Assembly: GCF_051014685.1 (NCBI RefSeq)
Contig: NC_135048.1
Location: 27,298,543-27,362,542 of the forward strand
DNA: 64,000 bases
Source: Ptiloglossa arizonensis
Lineage: Eukaryota; Arthropoda; Insecta; Hymenoptera; Colletidae
Direction of reading: 5' to 3'
The notes under the pieces were generated by a model that was given only the letters and a program-made list of their open reading frames with translations, was not told the DNA's origin and searched no databases. The translations under genes and the position numbers were made by a program. Of this stretch, positions 48,567 to 58,859 are shown piece after piece; within the stretch, counting starts at the first letter, position 1, and every line of letters begins with the position of its first letter.

Positions 48567-49585
48567 TAAGTTAGTTTTAAGGTCACCATGTACGAATATC
48601 TGTGATCTGCCGAGCAATTATCCAATCTTTAGCTTCTTTTTGCTCGCTTGCTCGTCACTCAGTCCGGCCACCTCTGCTTGTTGCATAAGCAAGTGACCGG
48701 CCGTGGAGGTGGACCGAACGCTCGATCGCCGTCTCTTCTGGTGCGTCCGCTTTGAGAGAGTATATGCTGCGAACACAGGGGCAGGTGTTCGCACCGGTCC
48801 CTGCGGAAGCCCTTGATCCATCATAAGACCCTCTCTTCGTCATCCTCCGTGAGTCAGGTCCACGCTCTGCGTGGCTCCTGGCTGCGGAGTTGGGAGAAAC
48901 GGGGCACTCCTCTAGAGGAGTGGACGGCGTCGCGCATATCCTTGAGAATCGGGCCCACTGAGGGGAAACGGGACCGACCTAGTAGGAGCAACTCCACGGT
49001 TCGCGTCGCGTATTTCCCAATTTTGCCTAATTTTTCCATAATGTAATTGCTCGGCAGAATTAAACGAGGAGATCGAAGGAACATTGATTCCTTCTATCTC
49101 TGCAGTTAGAATAAGTTAGTTTTAAGGGTGTGATCTGCCAAGCAATTATCCAATCTTTAGCTTAATTTTGCTCGCTTCCTCGTTCCTCGGTCCGGTCACC
49201 ACTGCTTCTTGTACAAGCAAGTGGCCGGCCGTGTAAGTAGTCCGAACGGTCTATCGCCGTCTCTTCCGGTGTGTCCGCTTCCAGAGGGGGCATGTTGCGA
49301 GCACAGGAGCAGGCATTTTTGCCGGTCCCTGCGAAAGCCTCCAAAATAAGACCCTCTCGTCGTAAAGATGGAGAAACGGGGCACTCCTCTAGGGGAGTGG
49401 TAGGCGTCGTTCGTTTTCTCTGGAATCGGAACCACGGAGGGGAAACGGGATAGACCTAGTAGGACCAACTGCACGGTTCGCGTCGCGTCTTTCCCAATTT
49501 TGCCTAATTTTTCCATAATGTAATTGCTTGGCAGAACTAAACGTGGAGATCGAAGGAACATTGATTCCTTCCATCTCTTTGGTTT
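48567..49585. repeat. Tandem duplication of the CpG-rich module, right arm
   Basis: TAAGTTAGTTTTAAGG begins copies at 48567 and 49112. Both contain ATCTGCCRAGCAATTATCCA, CGCCGTCTCTTCYGGTG, ACGGGGCACTCCTCTAG and CCATAATGTAATTGCTYGGC. The inner copy is nearly identical to the single left-arm copy. The outer copy is visibly diverged and lacks ~50-70 bp around the GCTCTGCGTGGCTCC segment. Confidence 0.9.
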
Positions 49586-49695
49586 AGTATCTTCGTTTGT
49601 ATCGCGTGTCGAGGGGGATCGATGGAACTTTGATTCCATCTATCTCTCTCCGGGTCTCCGCTCGCAGCAACCTCCACGTGGTGAGACCTGGTAAT

Positions 49696-49742
49696 CGGTA
49701 TTACTCGCGACGAGCGATAATCCTTCGTCGCGGGTAGTACCG
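49696..49742 (-). other. 47-nt conserved hairpin, right arm
   Basis: Inverted copy of the left-arm hairpin. The only change I see (A/G next to the loop) leaves the stem intact. Confidence 0.55.
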
Positions 49743-50170
49743 AGCTAATTGGCTGCGAATTTAGAATACTGTATAAATGAAATTTCTGTCGATTGAAATT
49801 GATAAAGAAGTTGGTCATAGTTTGGTGATTGGTATCCACAGAAATATACGAGAGAAAAGCGATAGAAACCAGAAATGTTAAAAGAAGGGTCAAACATTAT
49901 TTACTCGTAGTGTATACTCCGTTGAACCCTTCCATCGGTGTTGGTTACGCGTGCCACGGTCCTGCAGAATCTAGACGAGCGAACAGCGGAGCACATGGCG
50001 GTAAACCGCTGTACACGCGTTGCCGACGAATATTTTCTCGGGCTACTCGAAACGTAAGTCTTTCCAGTACTTCTGCAGGAGAGTTTCTTCTTCGGAAATG
50101 TCGAAAGAATGCGATCTTGAGTAGGGTTTTCGTTCTAAGTGAAGGATTTTTTGTAAAAATACAAAAATAA

Positions 50171-50900
50171 TGCAGAAGACTCCACAAATCGATTGTTTGT
50201 TAAACTTGAACTTTAATTTATAACTATTTATGGCCAGGAACGATGAATAAATTATATAACGCTATCTTTGAGAAACCCTTCTCTATTCTTGATATCCAAT
50301 TAAAAATTTCTTATGTTTTTACTTTTCATGGAATACCTTATTCTTGTCGAAAATTCCGAGTTTTCACAAAATGTTCTGTTTTTCAAAAAAAACTGAAAAT
50401 GTGCCACTACAAAAGTTTCAATTCATCGAACAGTGTAATATACGCGTATACCAATCGGTGATACAAGCGTTGCGTTAATCGTCGATTAACGAATTGTTCC
50501 ACCATCAACGTTCAATTGTATTCTCAGTATAAAATCGCAAACAAAAGTGCGAACATCCCCTTTCAAGTATTCCAACAATCCAACTTGAAGAAATGAATTT
50601 TTTTTACATTTCTAACATATCCCTCGGTTATCCGTATCTCGAGAATCAAAGTGTACATGACACACGTTCGTAGCACATACATTATACTCATCTTGTTCTC
50701 TAAATTCATCCCCTGAAGTGTGAACACGTATTTCCAAATTATCCTCTACATTTGTCATTTTCCATTTCCATTCACTCTCGATTTTAGAAACTACCAGTCG
50801 TGGACACCATCTTTTTCTCTTAATTTCGAGGATCACGAGGTCTCGCGGCGCTACTGAAAAATAATATCACAGGACAACAATAATAATAATAATAATTATA

Positions 50901-50942
<42 letters not shown>

Positions 50943-52215
50943 ATTATAATAAGAATAATACACGCGGTATCTGATCGCGAAGGGAAGAGTTACGAGGTAG
51001 TATTAGCAAAACGACAAACCATACGGACGTATCTAACACGCGAACGAGCACAACGCCGCGATTCATGGATCAGCCGTTCGCGATCGTTTCCATTCATCCG
51101 TGTGATTCGCGTTTCCCCTTTGATATCGCTTTGGCATTCATGGCCGGCGTTCAATGGCGAAGATAAATCGAAGGCCTTTAAGAAAAATTGCCCCGGTGCC
51201 TCCTACCCAATTTTATCTCGCTGTTAGACCACCCGATACCGATCGACCCTATCTCTTTTTACGCGCATTAATAACGCGACTTCGTTAGCGGCTCGTTTCT
51301 TTTTCTCTCTTTATCTTCCTCGATAACACAACTCGTACCCGACATTTGGTCAACGGCCACGATTTCGAGGCGGAATCTCCTTCGGTGCTCCATCGGAGGA
51401 GAATGTCCGTTTTCTTTTTTTTTTTTTCTTTTTTTTTCTCCGTTCGAACGACTTCCGTCGAACTTTGTAGCAGATAAAGCTTGAAATAAAAATCGACGTA
51501 TATTTCTCGTACGTTGCACGAAACAAGGAGATCCTACGAACGATTATCGTAATAAAATGAAAATAATCGAGGAGGGAGCTCTTTCGCGTGACAAGACGGT
51601 CCCTCGAAAGCATCGTCGCGTCGTGTAAGTTGATAATTGGCAACACTGCTGCTCGAGATACCAACAGGACCCTGAATCCTTTGATCGATCAGCGAGATAC
51701 ACGACACCTGCATCGTTGCAACGCGTTACGCAACGTTGATTGAGGTTAGAAACGTCGCGCCTCGCCCGGTCTCGTCGCTTTCGTTACGTTTATGCGCGAA
51801 TGTTTATCATTCACCGGTAAGTGTTAAGTTGTAAAGATGTTCGAGCGAAGAATGAAAAATACGTTCGATTATCGGTTATACTCGGTGCGCGTGGTGCGTG
51901 CAGGTGTTTCTTCGCGAATTTAAATGGGAAACGTGGCGAAAACCGCGTTAACAAGAATCCGGGGCGAATTTAGTGCTACTTATCAATTACATTCCATGTC
52001 GCGATAATTGGATTTAGTAGTGGGCTCAGCGTTGCCGGAGCGGATCGACGTGCAACAATAAATATACAGGTATTTTCATTATCGAACGTCGACAGCCAGC
52101 CGCTCGTAAAGTCTTCGCGGAACGAGCCACGATGATTTACTGTTTTTTCCTCCCCCACCCCTGGCAGCGTTGCCCGTCTGCCCGACACTCTTTCTCGCTC
52201 TGTCTCTCTTTTACT
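50171..52215. other. Unique sequence right of the palindrome, with AAT/ATT microsatellite
   Basis: An AAT tract followed by an ATT tract at about 50873-50960 is self-complementary and could form a hairpin. A T-rich tract lies at about 51413-51440. The rest, AT-rich then CpG-rich to 52.2 kb, shows no recognised gene. Confidence 0.6.
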
Positions 52216-53710
52216 TTCTCTCTTGTCGCTTCTCTGTCCCTATGTAGATCGTTCGTTCCTTTCTTTTTTCAATACTTAAAGTAACAAAAAAAAATATATA
52301 TGTATATATATAATAGATATATATATTTTTCTCTTCCTCCTCAGTGTTCTCTCTTCTCACTTTTTTATCTTCGTAAATGGTTCACTATTTCTCTTTAATG
52401 CTCACAGCAAGAAATATATATATATATATATATTCTTTCTTTTTCTGTCTTCTATCTTCTCTCTTTGTAGATCCTTCACTTTCTCTCTGTACTCAGAGTA
52501 CATCTCAGAGTAAAAAATATATACTCTCTATCTCACTTTCTTTCTCTAATCCTTAGGGTAAAACGTACATACTCTCTCTATCTATCTCACTCTTTCTCTC
52601 TTTGATGCTCAGAGTAAGAAATATATACTCTCTCTGTCTATCTCACTCTTTCTCTCTTTGATGCTCAGAGTAAGAAATATATACTCTCTCTCTCTCTCTC
52701 TCTATCTTACTCTTTTTCTCTCTGATTTTTAGAGTAAGAAATATATACTCTCTCTATCTACCTCACTCTTTCTCTCTTTGATACTCAGAGTAAGAAATAT
52801 ATACTCTCTATCTATCTCTATCTGACTCTTACTCTCTCTGATTCTTAGAATAAGAAATATATACTCTATCTCACGCTTTCTCACCATCTCTTTCTCCGAT
52901 ACTCAGAGTAAGAAATATATACTCTATCTTACTCATTCTCTCTCTGATGCTTAGACTGAAAAATACATACTCTTTTTCACTATCTCATTCTTTCTCTCTT
53001 TGATACTCAGAGTAAGAAATATATACTTTATCTTACTCTTTCTCTCTCCGATGCTTAGAGTAAAAAATACATACTCTCTTTCTCTCTTTGATACTCAGAG
53101 TAAGAAATATATACTCTATCTTACTCTTTCTCTCTCTGATGCTTAGAGTAAAAAATACATACTCTCTTTCTCTATCTCACTCTTCCTCTCTCTCTGATGC
53201 TCAGAGTAAGAAATATATACTCTGTCTCTCTCTCTATCCCTATCTTACTCTTTCTCTGTCTGATCCTTAGAGTAAGAAATATATACTCTATCTTACTCTT
53301 TCTCTATCTAATGCTTAGAGTAAAAAATACATACTCTCTTTCTCAATCTTACTCTTCCTCTCTCTCTGATGCTCAGAGTAAGAAATATATATTCTCTATC
53401 TCTATCTCTATCTCACTTTCCCCCACTCTGATTCTTAGAATAAGAAATATATACTCTCTCTCTTCCTCTCTATTTCACTCTATCTCTCTCCAATGCTCAT
53501 AGTAAGAAACATATACTCACTCTCTCTCCATCTCACTCTCACTCCCCCCCTTCTCTCTCGATAAATCGTTTCCTTTTTTGCCACGAAACAAGGGGGCGCG
53601 GACCACGTTGGGCCTGTAAATTTGCCTAACAATGCGGACGGATATTTCGTCCATATCCCCCTCCCCCTCTTGCTTTCTTTTCCATACTTAGAGCAAGAAA
53701 TATATATATA
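52216..53710. repeat. ~60-bp CT/TA minisatellite
   Basis: The core CTCAGAGTAAGAAATATATA plus CTCTCTCT-type pyrimidines repeats at spacings of about 55-65 bp (for example 52611, 52670, 52735, 52789, 52851 and 52907). Variants read CTTAGAGTAAAAAATACATA. Pure TA runs lie near 52300-52330 and 52410-52430. A last decayed core, CTTAGAGCAAGAAATATATA, sits near 53687, after ~120 bp of unique sequence. The Ser/Leu/Tyr-rich open frames come from the repeat. Confidence 0.93.
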
Positions 53711-54130
53711 TATATTTCGGGGTTCCCGTGCCACGCCTCGCTCATTCTTCCCGAAACCGCTGTCATTCCTCCAGCTGGCCTCGACCTTCGATGCCTCGTC
53801 GACTTCTCCACCCACCTTGGTCCGTGTTTCTAATTACAGGCCGCAGCATTTTTCTTCGACCTTCCAGACCGCGACCGTGGGCCCCTTTTTTTTCCCTCCA
53901 ATGGTAGAAACAGAAATTACCAACTCGTGGCGCCACCTAATCCGCCCAAATGCAATAATACGACCTTCGAACGACCTCGAGTGCAATACGATTCATTACA
54001 GGGTTGGTTCAGGACTCGGTGTTTCTTCAAATCTTTGAATTACTGTACAATCGGCGAGATTGTTTAATAATTCACACGATTCGTCGATCGTCATTCAACG
54101 AATTGTCGAAATTTCGTTGAAAAATATTAA
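53711..54130. other. Unique sequence
   Basis: No gene recognised. The open frames at 53622-54038 (plus) and 53480-53815 (minus) overlap. Confidence 0.5.
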
Positions 54131-54371
54131 CCCTTTTTACTCGAAAGGCGGTCCTCGATCGCCATTTAATTCGATGTACTTTCCTCAATTCGAGAAACCA
54201 TCATGGTTTGGAATTGAAATTAAAATTCAGTCACTACTTTTTTATAAGATGTAAACATATGTGTACGAAATGTTGAGATGAAAATGCTCCGTTTGAAATT
54301 TAATTACACGATTTGAAAGATTTGATCGAGGTGATAGTTTCTAGTAGCAGAAAAGCTTCGAGTGCAAAGGG
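54131..54371. mobile_element. 241-bp TTAA-flanked piggyBac-like MITE
   Basis: The left end CCCTTTTTACTCGAAAGGC and the inverted right end CCCTTTGCACTCGAAGCTT give ~16-bp imperfect terminal inverted repeats. They are flanked on both sides by TTAA (54127-54130 and 54372-54375), the target sequence of piggyBac-type transposases. The inside is AT-rich, without a transposase. The 54060-54254 frame crosses the left end and is not coding evidence. Confidence 0.85.
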
Positions 54372-54375
54372 TTAA

Positions 54376-55693
54376 CGATTACAAAAATTATCAAAAGTGT
54401 CGTGTAGTTTTCCTTTTAAATATGATTCTAGGAAGATTTTCTGGAAGACCTGGTAGAAAATTAATCGATCGTAACAGAACACCAAATTCTATCTTTCTTT
54501 TATTAGGAAAAATTGAAATTTTCTTCCAATTCTTCAACTTCAATATTTTATTTCTTTCTTTTTTTTTAGATTGTGCTCAGGATGCATCCAGGACGATCTT
54601 CCCGAGTTCCAAACATTTGGATGAAAATCTCACTTACCTGTAAACTCGTTATACAGTCTCAACGATTGCGAAAGAAATTCATAAATATCTTTTTTCGTAA
54701 TTTTTGTACGAGTTCCCAAAAATTTTTTAATCGACTACACCAGATACACGTAAACAGTAGGGGTGGGGGGTCTGCTACCATTACTCGAAAGCGGAAATTA
54801 TTATACCTCGGTCTATTAGTGAAACGAGGAGGGATAATCACCCTTTGTTCTCACTCTCCATTTTTATATAGGGCTTTGTTTCATTGTCATAATCCGTTTC
54901 GTTCTTTAGGCGCGGATTCCATGGCTCGGTGCAATGCCGGCCTGACACGCGGACTCGCTGAAAGCTGGACTTTGCCTTCTGTGACGATAGAAAGGATCCA
55001 TACATCGTGAACTTTTTGAAATAACGACGCCGTATCTCTCTCTCTCTCTCTCTCTCCACGGAGTTTGAATTATTTTTGCGTCCAGAGTTCGCATTTATCC
55101 GAGCCCGGGTTATAGTTTTGCCGCGAGCGAGGTGATCGTTGATTTGGGAATCTCGTTTCGGCGAAGAGTCGAGAAGCCATCTTTCTTCGAGATTTCGTAT
55201 TTGTAGGTTGGCAGGAAGGTTCCTTGTATCATTACTCGAATCTTTGAGTGTTCGAAAATATAATTATTCGAACATTGAGCGAAAATTCGAATGAAAATTC
55301 GAACTTCGTTTCGATGAATTTAAGGAACTCGAATTATGGTCCAGATTGTATTATTTAAATGCTAGTGATATCTAGAGGGTGTGTTCTTTAGACTCGACCA
55401 TCATTTTTACCACGAAAGAAACATTTGCAGGAAAAGTTAGCTTTTGTTGAGTCTGCGGTTTGAACTTTCTAAGAAATGTTTTCTACGAGAAGAAACACTT
55501 TTTGAAAAGTAATAGTCAAACTTGAAGAATACACTATGGATACTTGTCAATGTGTAATATTATTTTTCATTCCATTTCCATTATTTACATTATTTCTTAG
55601 TTATTTACTTCGATAAACATTTCTACGGTGAACTAGTAAAAGTTAGGATACACTGGATGTTCACTTGACAATTCGTAGTACTATTTTCCAATA
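54376..55693. other. Unique sequence with CT microsatellite
   Basis: A CT dinucleotide tract lies at about 55036-55057, a G-rich run near 54761-54769 and a T run near 54560. No gene recognised; AT-rich after 55.2 kb. Confidence 0.5.
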
Positions 55694-56090
55694 CAGGGTG
55701 TCCCAATCGTCACCGGTCGATTTGAATTTCGCGCTGTTTTGAAAACGTCGAACCGATTAACCTGAAACTTGACAAACGTCATTTAGACAGATGGGAAATT
55801 AATCGTGGAAAAGTACACGGTGAACCCTTGCAAAATGAAAAATCACAATATTAAACGCTGATCGTCATCGATCGTAAAATCGATCCAAATTTCAACGAAA
55901 ACGTGAAAAATTCTGGAAAGAGACCAGCGGTCCGTAAAAAGATCCACGACGGCCATATCGAAGATATCTCGTTCGGTTATTAACTCCCGAGTTTGCAGCT
56001 TCGAATAAAAAAGAAGGCATCGATATCGCTCGAACCGTTCGAGTTTTATCGAAGAAGTAAATCGACCGGTGATAATTGGGACACCGATTG
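55694..56090. mobile_element. ~397-bp TA-flanked MITE, copy 2 (CAGGGTGTCCC ends)
   Basis: Left end CAGGGTGTCCCAATCGTCAC and a right end reading ACCGGTGATAATTGGGACAC, flanked by TA at 55692-55693 and, after a 2-bp irregularity, 56091-56092. It is co-linear with the 28.75-kb copy at both ends, including CAGATGGGAAATTRATCGTG and TTATTAACTCCCRAGTTTG. The middle ~100 bp differ. This copy retains many CpG sites that read TpG, CpA or other bases in copy 1. Confidence 0.87.
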
Positions 56091-57675
56091 TATAATACTT
56101 TCATATTTTCCATTCCTTTTCCCATTTCCATTACTTCCACTATTCCGCCAAGTATTTACGACATTTTACCAAGTATTCTACGACTTTCGAGCTAGGGGTG
56201 CATATACCTACGATTCGAAGTCGATTCACCGTGTTCGAGAATGCACGTCGAAACTCACCACTCTCTCTCCCTCTCTCTCTCTCTCGAGTTCTCGTTTCGA
56301 GGTATCCTCCAGTCCCGCCAAGTTTCGTGTGTCCAACTCCGCGGTAACGTTCGCGTGAAAGTTCCATGGGGCTCGCATCTTCGAGATCTACGTACGCGTC
56401 CAACGGGAGAGGTTCGTTGTACGAAACGGGTTAGGTGTGCACGGGGTTAATCGAAAACGGTCCCCGGGCGGAAAAACCGTGAACGGTGGGGAGACTTAAT
56501 GGGCGTTAAATGTCATCCGATTATTTCGGATCGGAAGTTTTCATCCGGGCGGAAAGTGTGCCGATGAAAACTGAAATTCGCCGCGGCTCGTTTGCATGAC
56601 TTTATCGCGCGCGCGAGCGGGCGAGCGAGCCGCTCCGTGATGGCGATATTAAATCGCATGAATATTTAAGGATACGTCTGCGTCTGTCAGTGGAACTTCT
56701 CTTATATTATTATCCTCTTTCAGCTGCTCCATTAAACGCGCTTTTAATCGGGCCGACGGAGCTGTCGCAACTTCCATCGCGGCTTTTAAACCGGCCACTT
56801 CCATTTTTTAATCTCCGCTGGAAACTTCTCCATCGCGAACTTCTCGCGTTAATTATTCATCGGCGCCAATTACGTTCTCTGTGTAGATGTATCCGATAAT
56901 TCGAACGTTCGATCGCTTTATATTAATGAATCGCGTGACCGGTTCGGCTCACCCCCGACCTACCCCCTGTTTATTATTAAATCGATAGAAATTCAATTCT
57001 TTTCCTCTTCGTTTCTCTCGAGCACGTTTTTTTTTTTTTTTTTTCTTCAAACCACGATCAAACTTCACTGACCACTGTTCCCACGCGATTTGTTGGACGT
57101 TTCTCGTCGGTTCGGTTCCGATGGAAATATACGATAAGATACGCGAGCGTACGTGTGCACGCGCGTGTGTATCCGCATCAGGGACGAGGATGTATTTACA
57201 TAGGACGAAACGACACTTTTGGGAAACGTTTCCAACATTTTCGACGCTAAATCTCCGTAACTGTACCGACGACCGTGTACACCTTGAACAGATATCGGTG
57301 ATCATTTCTCGAAGCTGTGTACGATCGATACCGAGGAAACAATAACGGTTTATTGTTGACTGGACAAGCGTGCTCTTATCTACGATCGAATTATACTCGA
57401 GGTCACCTCGCGCAGGATGACTCGTTTTAATTTGTAAACGCAATTATTGGTAATAAAGAACGAAACACTGTTGAATAATACAATTGATGAATAATAAACC
57501 AATGACAGGATGTTCGTCGTTTCAGACTTGTGTGGAAGTGACGATGACCTTCGGGACAAGGCAAACGCGATTATAGTCATGAGTTAACGATAATTTTACT
57601 CAAGTGTATTTCAATATATTTGTTTCATCGTTCGGTTGGTTCAACGTTTTTTAATTTTCCCATGGAACGTTCTCA
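56091..57675. other. Unique sequence with short CT and CG tracts
   Basis: A CT tract lies at about 56261-56284, a CGCGCG/GAGCGAGC patch near 56609-56632 and a T run at 57028-57044. The CpG-rich 56.3-56.9 kb part could be regulatory. No gene is supported. Confidence 0.5.
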
Positions 57676-57840
57676 ATCGAGAAAATTGTCTTACAGAATT
57701 GTCTTACACGTTTCACAATTTTTTGATTACAAAATCGTGCAAGTTGTGAAACGTGTTCTTCTGTAAGGCAATTACAAATTACACGATTTTGTAATCAAAA
57801 AATTGTGAAACGTATCCTTCTGTAAGACAATTTTCTCGAT
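57676..57840. repeat. 165-bp near-perfect inverted repeat (hairpin)
   Basis: The left arm 57676-57739 (ATCGAGAAAATTGTCTTACA ... TTGATTACAAAATCGTG) pairs with the right arm 57782-57840, with one ~6-bp difference block. The ~42-bp middle contains another partial inverted copy (TTGTGAAACGTGTTCTTCTG then TAAGGCAATT), so either of two foldings is possible. It may be a small fold-back element or a source of hairpin RNA. Confidence 0.93.
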
Positions 57841-58795
57841 TAAAAATATTCTCTAGAAAAATTAAGTAACGTTAAACTTCGGTACAAGTATACACGTGTG
57901 AGTCCATCTGCTATTTCTTCGAAACTCGTCCCTGAGCATTCGATTCTCTGTTCTCTAAAAATAACAATTATTCCCCTTAGAAAAATACAAGAAAATGCTT
58001 CGTTTCTAGAACGATGCAACGATGCAACGATGCACCAAAGATATCCAAATGCTCCAATGCAGCGTTGCTTCAAAATTCCGAGAGAAAATACTTTCCATAA
58101 ATCTCGAGTGTTAGTTGTTGAAAATTGTTTGTAATTCCGCGCAAAGAAACAACAACGACGTCCATACACGGTGAACGTTGCGATTAACTCTCGTTTTGAT
58201 CATTAATCGATTGTAACGTGGACAACCCGACATCAGCTCGTGATACGAACTCGGAGAGCAGAAAGTGTACAGACGAAGCGAGTGATTATACATGAGATGA
58301 ACGAGCAGTTCGTTTGCCACGTGAATCGTCGCGAAGTTTGCGTTGTTGGTACGACTGCAACTACGCAGAACGGGGGATCCCCGAAAACGTCGGGACGTCC
58401 GGTAGGATGTTTAAAAATATTGTTCCGCCCCGCCTAGAAGAACGTCCGGAGAAGTCGTTGTGTACGAGAAATTCGGAGGCTCTAACGAAAGTATCGTGCC
58501 GCGAAACGAAGGGCGTGGACTAAGTAGCCCCGTCCCGACCATCGTTTATTTCCTCTCTGTTTCGCCTCTTTTTCCCTACGTTAATTGCGCCCCCGAACGA
58601 ACGAACGAACGAACGAACGAACGCGGCCCGAGCCACGCTTCTCACCTGTTGCGAACCGTATAAATATTAGAGCCGGTTGTTGCCTACGATTCGCCTAGTT
58701 CCATAAACCACCGAGATAATCATCGGTGTCTGTCGCGCGCACATTCGAATGACCGCCCCGTTTGTTTTTGTCGTTTAAGCAGGGGGAGAAAGATG

Positions 58796-58798
<3 letters not shown>
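57841..58798. other. Unique sequence with possible core promoter
   Basis: ATGCAACG occurs in short tandem at about 58013-58032, and a CGAA tetranucleotide tract lies at 58595-58622. TATAAATA at 58659-58666 sits in a CpG-rich setting with CTAGTT about 30 bp downstream, a weak RNA polymerase II promoter candidate on the plus strand. No coding frame follows, only repeats. Confidence 0.4.

Positions 58799-58849
<51 letters not shown>
58799..58849. repeat. (AG)n microsatellite
   Basis: About 24 uninterrupted AG dinucleotides. Confidence 0.97.
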
Positions 58850-58850
<1 letters not shown>

Positions 58851-58859
58851 TGGGCGATT

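Larger units (their letters stand above)
42076..50170. mobile_element. 8.1-kb palindromic fold-back-like element
   Basis: The left arm (about 42076-46150) is the reverse complement of the right arm (about 46167-50170), meeting near CATATG at 46161-46166. Both outer edges carry TTTTTGTATTTTTAC. From outside in, each arm has an outer module, a CpG-rich module, a TATA-bearing segment, and tandem ~545-bp units. By eye the outermost ~240 bp differ at roughly 16 positions, but the next ~215 bp differ at only two. Two large indels distinguish the arms: one extra 545-bp unit on the left, and one duplicated ~0.5-kb module on the right. The plan resembles Drosophila FB/Galileo fold-back elements, whose inverted repeats contain tandem repeats. 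I see no transposase and no clear target-site duplication, so a palindromic segmental duplication remains possible. Confidence 0.75.
46167..50170 (-). repeat. Right arm of the 8.1-kb palindrome
   Basis: About 4.0 kb, the inverted counterpart of 42076-46150. It has three complete 545-bp units and a partial one against four and a part on the left, and it carries a tandem second copy of the CpG-rich module at about 49112-49580. Confidence 0.9.

Noticed and set aside
42076..50170. Palindrome as an assembly artefact joining one sequence to its reverse complement
   Set aside because: The arms differ by scattered substitutions, a 545-bp unit-number difference and a ~0.5-kb module duplication, and the two outer flanks are unrelated. 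Long reads would still be the decisive test.
42076..50170. LTR retrotransposon or Polinton/Maverick
   Set aside because: The repeats are inverted, not direct. No reverse transcriptase, integrase, polymerase or capsid-like frame is seen between or within the arms.
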